Shown here: piece by piece, positions 1 through 6,709 of the stretch | How the letters are laid out: every line of letters begins with the position of its first letter | Numbering within the stretch: the stretch's first letter is position 1 | Assembly: GCA_022567895.1 (NCBI GenBank) | Contig: JADFGC010000013.1 | Coordinates: 1-23,092 of the forward strand | DNA: 23,092 nt | Direction of reading: 5' to 3' | Source of the DNA: DRGT01 sp022567895 | GTDB lineage: Archaea > Thermoproteota > Nitrososphaeria > Nitrososphaerales > Nitrosopumilaceae | Position numbers and translations under genes: made by a program | The notes under the pieces: generated by a model | Told to the model about the DNA's origin: nothing | The model's input: only the letters and a program-made list of their open reading frames with translations | Databases searched by the model: none

Positions 1-227
1 AGCTTGAATTAATGAAAGGAAGTTGGGGTGGTAAAGGAACGACCCCAATTGATTGTCCAACCTGGGCAATTGTTTCTGTTGATCATATGGGAAGAGAAAA
101 GATGCCTTGTTGCATTGGTAGTGCAGAAAAAGATTCTATGAAACCAAGATGTGGAGAGTGTGGTCTTGGTTGTTATTCATTTCTAATGAGCCTTGGAATC
201 AAAGGATCTGAAATGATCTCACATTAA
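1..227 (+). CDS. Radical SAM-type protein, C-terminal end (partial)
   Basis: The reading frame is open from the first bases of the window (codons from position 3) to the TAA at 225-227, so the ATG at 12 is probably internal and the gene starts outside the window. The visible ~75 residues are cysteine-rich: a Cys-Pro-Thr-Trp, then about 20 residues later a Pro-Cys-Cys, then a closely spaced Cys-x2-Cys-x3-Cys-Tyr cluster near the end. This order (C-x-W, G...PC, C-x2-C-x3-C) resembles the auxiliary cysteine region after the barrel in HpnH-like/DUF3463 or SPASM-type radical SAM enzymes, where it binds an extra iron-sulfur cluster. The catalytic CxxxCxxC motif would lie upstream and cannot be seen, so the family call is an inference from the tail alone and the substrate is unknown. 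Confidence 0.55.
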   Translation, partial: LELMKGSWGGKGTTPIDCPTWAIVSVDHMGREKMPCCIGSAEKDSMKPRCGECGLGCYSFLMSLGIKGSEMISH

Positions 228-388
228 CTTGATCGGATTATTTAGTAGAGGACCAAAAGATACAACAAAGAAACAAGTTTCTTAATGAAAATAGTAATTT
301 TGCAATATACTTACTTGAATACAAGATATTAAGATAAAGAAAATTCAACACAAGAACCAGTCTCTGTGACAGATTTTTATAACTTTGT

Positions 389-397
389 TTTAAATTA
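389..397 (+). promoter_or_regulatory. TATA box in front of the TBP gene remnant
   Basis: TTTAAATTA lies 32 bp upstream of the ATG at 421. This is the same spacing seen before other genes in this window (cbtB at 11577, the first regulator at 12600), so it looks like an intact leaderless archaeal promoter. It points into the truncated TBP reading frame. Confidence 0.5.
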
Positions 398-420
398 TGG
401 TTCATTAAAACCAAATGATA

Positions 421-468
421 ATGCCTCAAACAAAACCAATAATCAGTATAGAAAATGTTGTTGCATCA
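421..468 (+). pseudogene. 5' remnant of a TATA-binding protein (TBP) gene
   Basis: From the ATG at 421 the first 16 codons read MPQTKPIISIENVVAS, which is the typical N-terminus and first strand of archaeal TBP (the 'I-x-N-V-V-A-S' motif of the first repeat). After position 468 the frame runs on to a TAA at 619-621, but none of the expected TBP sequence (the D-L-x-x-I helix, the 'PEQFPGL' motif, the second repeat) appears in any of the three forward frames. A full TBP is about 180-190 residues, so more than 90% of the gene is missing. A TATA box sits 32 bp upstream. The TBP match is by recognition of a short segment; a decayed duplicate is the simplest reading. The region 228-388 before it holds no gene that I can support. 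Confidence 0.55.
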
Positions 469-522
469 AACTCTTTGATGACCTGGTATGTGATTCGTCT
501 CAATAGTATGATGTATGGTTAT

Positions 523-558
523 GGAATCTTTATACCCGTAAGGGTGCACCAGACTTCC
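523..558 (+). other. Hairpin with a GNRA-type tetraloop between the TBP remnant and trpA
   Basis: GGAATCT (523-529) pairs with AGACTTCC (551-558) with one bulged C. An internal loop follows, then ACCC (534-537) pairs with GGGT (542-545) around a GTAA tetraloop (538-541). Read on the plus strand the loop is GUAA, a stable GNRA type. The hairpin starts 4 bp beyond the trpA stop codon (562-564, minus strand), so it could also mark the 3' end of the trp transcript. Function is not established. Confidence 0.4.
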
Positions 559-561
559 TGT

Positions 562-1368
562 TTATGTAGCTTTTGTTGGGGCCTTCATTTTTTTTGTAAA
601 GGACGCAACTTTGGCTTCTAATTGGTTTACAGGTGTTTTCTCAATCAACCTTAAAAATGCGCTACCTACAATCACTGCATCAATATCAGTAGAAACAAAT
701 CTTTTGACATCATCAGGCGTTGTTATCCCAAAACCTATTCCAACTGGAATTTTTGAATTAACGACTTTTTTAGTATTTTTTATTGCGTTTATGGTATACT
801 GCTGAATCATGGTTTTCATACCAGTAGTACCAAACATTGATACTAGATACAGGAATCCTGATGATGCTTTTGCAATTTTCTTTAAGCGATTTTTGCTTGT
901 ATTTGGAGACACAAGAAAAATTGTATCAGCATTGTATTTTTTTGCGGCATTGACATATTCACTTGATTCCTCAATTGACATGTCCGGAAGAATAAAGCCA
1001 TCGATTCCAGCTTTCTTTGCATTAAAAATGAATTTTGCATATCCTTGTTTGTATAGTATGTTAGTGTATGTCATTAATACCAATGGAATATCTGTTTCTT
1101 TTCGAATTTTTTTAATTAAATTAAAAAAATCACTTAGCTTTGTTCCTTTGTTTAATGAAACGGTGCTGGCATTTTGAATTACTGGACCATCTGCTAAAGG
1201 ATCTGAAAAAGGAAATCCTAATTCAATAATATCTGCTCCTCCTTTCACCAATCCTCTAACTATTGAAAGAGTGGATTTGTAGTTTGGATAACCGACCATT
1301 ATGTATGCTATAAGAGCCTTTTCGTTTTTTGAACGAAGTTCCTTGAATTTATTTTCTATTTTTGACAT
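562..1368 (-). CDS. trpA: Tryptophan synthase alpha subunit
   Basis: This enzyme cleaves indole-3-glycerol phosphate to indole and glyceraldehyde 3-phosphate; indole is channelled to TrpB in the alpha2-beta2 complex. The 268-residue length is normal for the family. The catalytic acids are in place: Glu49 in 'IIELG' and Asp60 in 'SDPLADGP', at the same positions as in the bacterial enzyme. The phosphate-binding glycines follow in 'GIGFGI' and 'VGSAF' near residues 210-235. It is the last gene of the trp operon. Its ATG lies inside trpB, giving a 20-bp overlap that suggests translational coupling and helps equimolar subunit production. The stop is followed 4 bp later by a hairpin (523-558). Confidence 0.96.
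   Translation of the reverse strand: MSKIENKFKELRSKNEKALIAYIMVGYPNYKSTLSIVRGLVKGGADIIELGFPFSDPLADGPVIQNASTVSLNKGTKLSDFFNLIKKIRKETDIPLVLMTYTNILYKQGYAKFIFNAKKAGIDGFILPDMSIEESSEYVNAAKKYNADTIFLVSPNTSKNRLKKIAKASSGFLYLVSMFGTTGMKTMIQQYTINAIKNTKKVVNSKIPVGIGFGITTPDDVKRFVSTDIDAVIVGSAFLRLIEKTPVNQLEAKVASFTKKMKAPTKAT
588..595 (+). terminator. T8 tract, possible archaeal terminator on the plus strand
   Basis: Eight consecutive T residues lie downstream of the TBP-remnant promoter, inside the 3' end of trpA on the opposite strand. Archaeal RNA polymerase terminates at U-rich tracts, so a transcript from about 418 could end near 595. This is a weak call because T runs are common in this AT-rich DNA. Confidence 0.3.
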
Positions 1369-2545
1369 TTTTTCTTAGATATTCTTCCACAACTTCAACG
1401 TCTTTGTCTCCTCGACCAGATAATGTGATTACTATAGTATCTGATTTTGGTCTGTTTTTGGCAACTTTTACTGCTTCTGCTACTGCGTGAGCAGATTCAA
1501 GTGCTGGAATAATTCCCTCGGTTCTTGTTAGCAGCAAAAATGCATCGATAGCTTCATTATCAGTTGCACTTCGATATTTTACTCGTTTAACATCTTTTAG
1601 ATATGCATGCTCTGGACCAACACCTGGATAGTCCAAACCAGCTGAAATACTATGAGTTTCTTGAATTTGTCCTTCTTTGTTCTGCAAAAGGTATGTCATC
1701 ATTCCATGAAGCACTCCTTTTGTACCTACATTCAAAGTTGCAGCGTGATGATGACTCTTCAAACCTTTTCCCGCTGCTTCAACTCCAATCATTTCTGTAT
1801 CGTCATCTAAAAGTGGGAAAAATGTTCCAATAGCATTTGAACCTCCTCCCACACAGGCAATTACTGTATCTGGTGTTTTTTTATTGAATTTTTTAATTTG
1901 TTTTTTTATTTCATCACCAATCACAGATTGAAAATCTCTTACCATGACCGGATAAGGATGAGGTCCTACTGCAGATCCTAAAAGATAGTATGTAGTCTCA
2001 ACATTTGTTATCCAATCTCGTATTGCTTCATTAATTGCGTCTTTGAGTGTTTGAGAACCTGATTTTACAGGGTGAACTTGAGAACCTAAAAGATTCATTC
2101 TAAACACATTGAGTTTTTGTCTAATGGTGTCTTTATATCCCATATACACTTCTGATTTCATTCCAAGACACGAACATGCCATAGCAGTTGCCACACCGTG
2201 TTGACCTGCACCAGTTTCTGCAATGATTCTTTTCTTTTTCATTTTTTTTGCAAGAAGTGCCTGGCCCAATGTGTTGTTAATTTTGTGAGCTCCTCCATGT
2301 AGCAAATCCTCTCTTTTCAACAAGATTTTAGCACCACCAACTTTATCAGTTAAATTTTTTGCAAAATATAATGGAGTTGGCCTTCCAGCATATTCTCTCA
2401 AATAGTAGTTTAATTCTTTTTTGAAATTTTTATCGTTCTTAAATTTCAAATAATTTTCTTCTAATTCTTCTATGGCGGGTACTAGAGTTTCTGGAATGTA
2501 TCGTCCTCCAAAATCACCAAATCTGCCTTTTATTGGAAATTTCAT
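1349..2545 (-). CDS. trpB: Tryptophan synthase beta subunit
   Basis: This PLP enzyme condenses indole with L-serine to give tryptophan. The 398-residue length and the N-terminal 'GRFGDFGGRYIPETL' fit the TrpB1 class that pairs with TrpA, not the longer stand-alone TrpB2 class. The PLP-binding lysine is Lys88 in 'HGGAHKINN', the catalytic glutamate is Glu111 in 'AETGAGQHG', and the cofactor phosphate loop is 'GGGSNAIG'. Its start overlaps the trpC stop by 4 bp (ATGA) and its end overlaps trpA by 20 bp. All expected active-site residues are present. Confidence 0.97.
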   Translation of the reverse strand: MKFPIKGRFGDFGGRYIPETLVPAIEELEENYLKFKNDKNFKKELNYYLREYAGRPTPLYFAKNLTDKVGGAKILLKREDLLHGGAHKINNTLGQALLAKKMKKKRIIAETGAGQHGVATAMACSCLGMKSEVYMGYKDTIRQKLNVFRMNLLGSQVHPVKSGSQTLKDAINEAIRDWITNVETTYYLLGSAVGPHPYPVMVRDFQSVIGDEIKKQIKKFNKKTPDTVIACVGGGSNAIGTFFPLLDDDTEMIGVEAAGKGLKSHHHAATLNVGTKGVLHGMMTYLLQNKEGQIQETHSISAGLDYPGVGPEHAYLKDVKRVKYRSATDNEAIDAFLLLTRTEGIIPALESAHAVAEAVKVAKNRPKSDTIVITLSGRGDKDVEVVEEYLRKNVKNRK

Positions 2546-3288
2546 ATTGCATTCACCAGTTTTTTGACATTTTCTTCGATATTATCACTCTTCATTAAGC
2601 TTGAACCCACTAAGAAGGCATCAGCACCATATTTTTTTAAGAGTTGTATATCTTCAGGTGATTCAATTCCACTTTCTGAAAGAATTGGTCTTGTTTTTTC
2701 GAATCCATCAAGAATGTTTTTTGTAGTTTCTAGATTTAGTTCTAAATTATCTAAATTTCGATTGTTTATTCCAATCAAATCTGCGTCAGTTTTTAGGGCA
2801 TTTTCAAATTCAGATTTCGTATGTGCTTCAACAAGGATATTTAGGCCTTTTTTGTGCCCATATGAAATGAATTCTTCAATCTCTTTTAGGTAATTTTGAT
2901 CAAAAAGTGACTGAATCAACAGCATATAGTCTGCACCCATTTTTTCTGCAGCATCAATCTGGATTTTTTCAACAATAATGTCCTTCATGAGCATGGGAAC
3001 ATTTACTGCTTTTCGAACTTGGATAAAATAATCTGGTGAACCCTTGAATAGATTTGGTTGTGTAAGAACTGATAGTGCTTTTGATCCTCCAGCAATCATT
3101 GCGTTTGCAATTGAAACAGGATCTGATATAGTTCTAATCTTCCCTAAAGACGGTGATGAAAATTTTATTTCTGTAATTAATGTTGCGTGTGGATTTACTT
3201 TGATTGTATGTAACAAATCTATATCCGATTTTGAAAGAGATTCTGTTATTTCATATACTCCACTATCAATTGCTACTTGTGAATTCAT
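2542..3288 (-). CDS. trpC: Indole-3-glycerol phosphate synthase
   Basis: This TIM-barrel enzyme converts CdRP to indole-3-glycerol phosphate, the fourth tryptophan-specific step after chorismate. Key features are 'ITEIKFSSPSLGKI' (catalytic Lys and phosphate contact), 'MLMKDIIV' (second catalytic Lys), 'LVEAHT' (catalytic Glu), 'IGINNRNL' and 'SESGI' followed by 'LVGSSLM'. The first canonical start is the ATG at 3286-3288, giving 248 residues, but the frame stays open upstream through ILEHILEKLV, which looks like a normal family N-terminus. A GGAGG (3326-3330) sits 7 nt before an ATC codon (3316-3318), so translation may begin there and overlap trpD by 7 bp. It overlaps trpB by 4 bp. Confidence 0.94.
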   Translation of the reverse strand: MNSQVAIDSGVYEITESLSKSDIDLLHTIKVNPHATLITEIKFSSPSLGKIRTISDPVSIANAMIAGGSKALSVLTQPNLFKGSPDYFIQVRKAVNVPMLMKDIIVEKIQIDAAEKMGADYMLLIQSLFDQNYLKEIEEFISYGHKKGLNILVEAHTKSEFENALKTDADLIGINNRNLDNLELNLETTKNILDGFEKTRPILSESGIESPEDIQLLKKYGADAFLVGSSLMKSDNIEENVKKLVNAI

Positions 3289-3311
3289 TACAAGTTTTTC
3301 AAGTATGTGTT

Positions 3312-4358
3312 CTAAGATTCTTCAACCTCCTTTAATTTTGCCATGTCTCCTGATTCTTTTATAAAATCATGTAAAAGTCTGTGTGACTTTTCATTTTTTA
3401 TAGTTTGAAGTGCAAGCTCTACTCCATCATCAAAGTTTTTTACAATATTTCCTACAATTAATCCAGCGGCAGCATTTAGTGCAGTAGTTTCAATCATTGC
3501 TTGATTTGCAGAATTATTTAATACTGATACAAATGACTTTAAAGCCTGCTCTTTGGATTTTATTTGAATATCTTTTAGTGTAGATTTATGCAATCCAACA
3601 ATTTCTGGGTCTACAACATTTGTAAGTATCTTTCCATTTTTCAAAAAACAAATTCTATTTTTTGAACTAGTAGAAAATTCATCCATTCCATCTTCAGATC
3701 TTACTGTCATAATATTTTCAGCACCTTTTCTTTTTAGCATCATTGGTAATCTATCCAAAAATTCATCTGAGAAAACACCAATTAGCTGATTTTTGACATT
3801 TGCAGGATTTGTTAGCGGTCCTAGTAAGTTGAATGCAGTTCTTTTTCCCAGTGTCTTTCTAGCCGTTACTATGTTTTTCATTGCAGGATGAAATTTCTGA
3901 GCAAACATGAAACAAATGTTGAATTTTTCTAAAATATTGGTAATTTTAGATGATTCCATGCCTAAATCATAGCCAAAATATTCGAAAATATCTGCACTTC
4001 CAGAAAGGCCAGAGCTAGAACGATTTCCATGTTTTGCTATAATTCCACCGGCAGCGGCAATAACAAATGAAGCTGTAGTAGACACGTTGAAAGTTTGAAG
4101 CTTGTCGCCTCCAGTACCACATACATCAATAATGGTTCCGTGGTTTTTTGGTGTAATATGCAAAGCAAATTCTTGCATTTTATCTAGCATTCCTAAAAGT
4201 TCATCATCAGTTTCGCCTTTTTCTGTAAGATGTTTTAAAAAATCTAAATTTTCTTGATCATTAGTCTTTCCATTTAGAATATCAGTCATTACTTGACTCA
4301 CTTCATCATACGTTAGATTTGTTTTATTTTGTAATTTTGTAATTAATTCTGTAATCAT
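3312..4358 (-). CDS. trpD: Anthranilate phosphoribosyltransferase
   Basis: This enzyme transfers the phosphoribosyl group of PRPP to anthranilate in the second step of the pathway. At 348 residues it has normal length. The PRPP-binding 'GTGGD' is at residues 81-85, 'NVST' at 91-94 and 'KHGNR' at 109-113; Arg167 region 'ARKTLGKRTAFNLLGPLTNP' and the metal-binding 'DGMDE' are also present. The ATG overlaps the trpG stop by 4 bp. The 3' end carries an AGGAGG-like sequence (GGAGG at 3326-3330) in the Lys-Glu-Val-Glu codons, well placed to act as ribosome binding site for trpC. Confidence 0.96.
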   Translation of the reverse strand: MITELITKLQNKTNLTYDEVSQVMTDILNGKTNDQENLDFLKHLTEKGETDDELLGMLDKMQEFALHITPKNHGTIIDVCGTGGDKLQTFNVSTTASFVIAAAGGIIAKHGNRSSSGLSGSADIFEYFGYDLGMESSKITNILEKFNICFMFAQKFHPAMKNIVTARKTLGKRTAFNLLGPLTNPANVKNQLIGVFSDEFLDRLPMMLKRKGAENIMTVRSEDGMDEFSTSSKNRICFLKNGKILTNVVDPEIVGLHKSTLKDIQIKSKEQALKSFVSVLNNSANQAMIETTALNAAAGLIVGNIVKNFDDGVELALQTIKNEKSHRLLHDFIKESGDMAKLKEVEES

Positions 4359-4948
4359 TTTTTCTCCTTAACTTCTTTGATAAAGTTTGCAAGAATTTTT
4401 TTACCATCTTCCGTCATTATTGATTCTGGATGAAATTGTACTCCTACAATTAGATAGTCTTTATGCCGAACAGCCATAATTTCTGCATCATCTTCTGCCG
4501 TTGCAGTAACTTCAAGCGAGTCAGGAATGATAGTTTTATCACCAACAAGAGAATGGTATCTTGTTGCACGAAATGGATTTTTCATATCTTTAAACAGTGG
4601 ATCATCGACATGTTTAATTGGACTTGTTTTGCCGTGCCTGACGCATCCTGCATTTGTAACTTTTCCACCAAATGCATGTATGATTCCTTGATGTCCTAAA
4701 CATACTCCAAGAATTGGTTTTGTTGGTCCAATCTCTTTAATGACATTGGTACATACTCCAAAGTATTTCTTATCCTCTGGAGTACCTGGACCTGGTGAAA
4801 TGATTATTGCATCATAATTTTTTTCTTTTATTTCATCAATAGTGATCTTGTCATTTCGTTTTACATCACAATCCACACCAAGCTCTCCAAAGTATTGGGC
4901 AATATTGTAGACAAATGAATCGTAATTATCAATAATCAAAAATTTCAA
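4355..4948 (-). CDS. trpG: Anthranilate synthase component II (glutamine amidotransferase)
   Basis: This subunit hydrolyses glutamine and supplies ammonia to TrpE. The class I amidotransferase triad is visible: nucleophile Cys83 in 'GVCLGHQ', and His173 and Glu175 in 'VQFHPES'. The oxyanion motif 'SPGPGTP' is at residues 51-57. Length (197 residues) is typical. It sits between trpE and trpD with 4-bp overlaps at both ends. In some organisms the same subunit also serves p-aminobenzoate synthase; the position in the trp operon supports the trp role. Confidence 0.95.
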   Translation of the reverse strand: MKFLIIDNYDSFVYNIAQYFGELGVDCDVKRNDKITIDEIKEKNYDAIIISPGPGTPEDKKYFGVCTNVIKEIGPTKPILGVCLGHQGIIHAFGGKVTNAGCVRHGKTSPIKHVDDPLFKDMKNPFRATRYHSLVGDKTIIPDSLEVTATAEDDAEIMAVRHKDYLIVGVQFHPESIMTEDGKKILANFIKEVKEKK

Positions 4949-6297
4949 TTTGATGCCTCCTTTAATGCCATGAGCATTGCATTTGCTTTGTGCTCAGTTT
5001 CTTTGAATTCATTTTCAGGTATAGAATCTGATACAATTCCGGAGCCAGATTGCACAAATCCCTTCTCACCATCAAAAAATATGCTTCTAATTGCTATTGC
5101 GAAATCACAACAACCGTTGAATGAGAAATATCCAACAGCTCCTGCATATGGTCCACGAGATTGTGGTTCTAACTCATCAATTATTTCCATAGCTCTAACT
5201 TTGGGAGCCCCTGAAACTGTTCCTGCTGGAAAAACTGCTTTGAATGCATCAAACATGTCATATTTTTTATCTAAATTACCTACAACGTGAGTTACCATAT
5301 GTTGTACATGGCTGAATCGTTTTACCTCCATAAGTTCCTCAACATGTACAGAACCATATTTACAAACCCTTCCGACATCGTTTCGACCCAAATCAACTAA
5401 CATTGTATGCTCTGCAAGTTCTTTTTCATCATTTAATAGCTCTCGTTTTAATTCTTCATTTTTTGATTCATCATCTGTAATCTTTCTTGTTCCCGCAATA
5501 GGAAATGTTTCAACTTGATCATTTGTTACTCTAATTAACATTTCAGGACTAGCACCAATTGTAATTTTATCATTCATTTTTAAGTGATACAAGTATGGTG
5601 ATGGATTTATGTCACGTAAGATCTTGTAAACTTTGAGAAAATCACCCTTTGCATTAAAACTAAATCTTCTTGAAAGAACTACTTGAAATATGTCTCCATC
5701 ATGAATGTATTCTTTTGCCTTATTTACAATGTTGGAAAACTTTTCTTGATTAAGATTTGGAGAAATCTCTGATAATTTAAAATCAGTAAATTTCTCATCC
5801 GTAATCTTTAATTCGTTTGATCTATCTTTATCATAATAGAAATAAAGTAACTGCTTCTTTTTGTTATCATATAAGATTCCATCATTGTAAATCCCAAATT
5901 CCATTAATGGTTCATCAACATCATGAGACTGAGGAATTTTTTCTAATAGTCTTATTGTATCATAGTTTATGATTCCAACTGCTCCTCCTAAATAACGATA
6001 AGATTGATCAGTTGAGCTAAGAATGAAATTTTTTAATTCGGATAATGGGTCATTTGTTTCAATAATTTCTATTTCACTATTTTTTCTTTGTATGGTAATT
6101 TTATTGGAATAGCCTTTTATGATAATTTCTGGGTCAAATCCCATGATTGATGTTTCTGCCAGTTCTTCTGGACCGGTAAGGGATTCAAACAAAAATGAAT
6201 GCGAATAATTCCGTGATATTTTATTATAAATTTCGAATTGATTTTCAGATAAATCTAGGGGTTTTACAATGGGTTCGTGCTTTCCAAATATGTTCAC
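4945..6297 (-). CDS. trpE: Anthranilate synthase component I
   Basis: TrpE converts chorismate and ammonia to anthranilate and is the committed step of the pathway. The C-terminal chorismate-binding domain has 'FPIAGTRK', 'TVSGAPKVRAMEIIDELE' and 'GPYAGAVGYFSFNG'. The N-terminal 'FLFESLTG' corresponds to the LLES element that forms the tryptophan feedback site, so allosteric inhibition is likely. The frame starts with GTG at 6295-6297; the nearby ATG at 6298-6300 is in another frame. A TATA-like TTTTAAATA on the minus strand (6324-6332) places the transcript start a few bases before this GTG. It is the first gene of the operon, 450 residues, 4-bp overlap with trpG. Confidence 0.96.
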   Translation of the reverse strand: MNIFGKHEPIVKPLDLSENQFEIYNKISRNYSHSFLFESLTGPEELAETSIMGFDPEIIIKGYSNKITIQRKNSEIEIIETNDPLSELKNFILSSTDQSYRYLGGAVGIINYDTIRLLEKIPQSHDVDEPLMEFGIYNDGILYDNKKKQLLYFYYDKDRSNELKITDEKFTDFKLSEISPNLNQEKFSNIVNKAKEYIHDGDIFQVVLSRRFSFNAKGDFLKVYKILRDINPSPYLYHLKMNDKITIGASPEMLIRVTNDQVETFPIAGTRKITDDESKNEELKRELLNDEKELAEHTMLVDLGRNDVGRVCKYGSVHVEELMEVKRFSHVQHMVTHVVGNLDKKYDMFDAFKAVFPAGTVSGAPKVRAMEIIDELEPQSRGPYAGAVGYFSFNGCCDFAIAIRSIFFDGEKGFVQSGSGIVSDSIPENEFKETEHKANAMLMALKEASN

Positions 6298-6323
6298 CCA
6301 TATTGCTCAAAAACTGTGAAGGG

Positions 6324-6332
6324 TATTTAAAA
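6324..6332 (-). promoter_or_regulatory. TATA box of the trp operon
   Basis: On the minus strand TTTTAAATA begins 35 bp before the trpE GTG, implying a leader of only a few bases. The box is flanked by short inverted arms on the plus strand, ACTGT (6313-6317) and ACAGT (6338-6342), which could be an operator bracketing the TATA box. The arms are only 5 bp and may be chance. Confidence 0.5.
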
Positions 6333-6406
6333 TTTTGACAGTGTGTACCGCATAATAACAGACTGAGGCTTAAGAGCTTCATTTTGATATATGTAATCAT
6401 AGAGTG

Positions 6407-6449
6407 GGGACGCCCTCCAAGCCCAATTGCCCCAATTTTGGGATGTCCC
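6407..6449. other. GC-rich foldable island in the trpE / small-protein intergenic region
   Basis: This stretch is clearly richer in G and C than its surroundings. GGGAC (6407-6411) can pair with GTCCC (6445-6449), and inside it CCCAA (6422-6426) with TTGGG (6438-6442). It also contains a short direct repeat, GCCCAATT/CCCCAATT. A TATA-like TATATG lies at 6388-6393 upstream on the plus strand. In low-GC archaea such islands often mark structured RNAs, but no known family is recognised. It may instead be a regulatory site for either divergent promoter. Confidence 0.3.
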
Positions 6450-6460
6450 TCATACTCTAT

Positions 6461-6477
6461 TACCGTATAGTACGGTA
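6461..6477. promoter_or_regulatory. Perfect 7-3-7 palindrome, candidate operator
   Basis: TACCGTA (6461-6467), spacer TAG, TACGGTA (6471-6477) is a perfect inverted repeat. It ends 2 bp before the TTTATAA box at 6480-6486, where it covers the BRE position. A repressor or activator bound here would control the small zinc-site protein gene. A second, weaker inverted repeat GATCT-TTT-AGATC (6489-6501) lies between the TATA box and the start codon. Confidence 0.5.
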
Positions 6478-6479
6478 CC

Positions 6480-6486
6480 TTTATAA
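6480..6486 (+). promoter_or_regulatory. TATA box of the small zinc-site protein gene
   Basis: TTTATAA starts 29 bp before the ATG at 6509, consistent with a leaderless transcript. This spacing is the main reason for choosing 6509 as the start, not an upstream in-frame ATG at 6404, which would lie upstream of the promoter. Confidence 0.6.
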
Positions 6487-6508
6487 CCGATCTTTTAGAT
6501 CTAGTACT

Positions 6509-6709
6509 ATGAGCCAAATTATGGCAACAAAACCAAAAAATGCTCTAATTCAAGACATTGTTTTTTCAAACAAAAAATTCACAATGAATTCTTCTGCAAA
6601 TATGGCAAAATGTGATGTTTGTGGAAAAGGATTAGAGGATGGATTTTCCGTTACAGCAAGATCTGTTATGAAGGAAACAATGTTTTTCTGTGAAGTTCAT
6701 CTCAACTAG
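6509..6709 (+). CDS. Small protein with a C-x2-C ... C-x2-H putative zinc site
   Basis: This is a 66-residue protein with no family that I can name. Residues 35-38 are Cys-Asp-Val-Cys and residues 61-64 are Cys-Glu-Val-His, a treble-clef or zinc-ribbon-like spacing (about 22 residues between pairs). The first 30 residues are polar with a 'NALIQDIVFSNKKFTMNSS' segment. A second ATG at 6521 would remove only four residues. The frame is open back to 6404, but the promoter lies in between, so the shorter form is preferred. The stop codon directly abuts the ilvD stop on the other strand. The two palindromes in its promoter suggest specific regulation. Confidence 0.7.
   Translation: MSQIMATKPKNALIQDIVFSNKKFTMNSSANMAKCDVCGKGLEDGFSVTARSVMKETMFFCEVHLN

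Noticed and set aside
238..429. Minus-strand 63-codon frame in the gap after the first gene
   Set aside because: It has no recognisable motif or promoter and overlaps the TBP remnant promoter; composition looks like random AT-rich sequence.
470..530. TGATGA and ATGATG motifs suggesting a C/D box guide RNA
   Set aside because: No CTGA D or D' boxes are found at suitable distance, so the C/D architecture is not met.
809..1177. Plus-strand 122-codon open frame inside trpA
   Set aside because: It lies fully antisense to a trpA with all catalytic residues; its composition is a mirror of the TrpA codons and no motif is present.
6245..6517. Minus-strand 90-codon frame overlapping the trpE start
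   Set aside because: It spans the divergent promoters and palindromes, is out of frame with trpE, and shows no family features.
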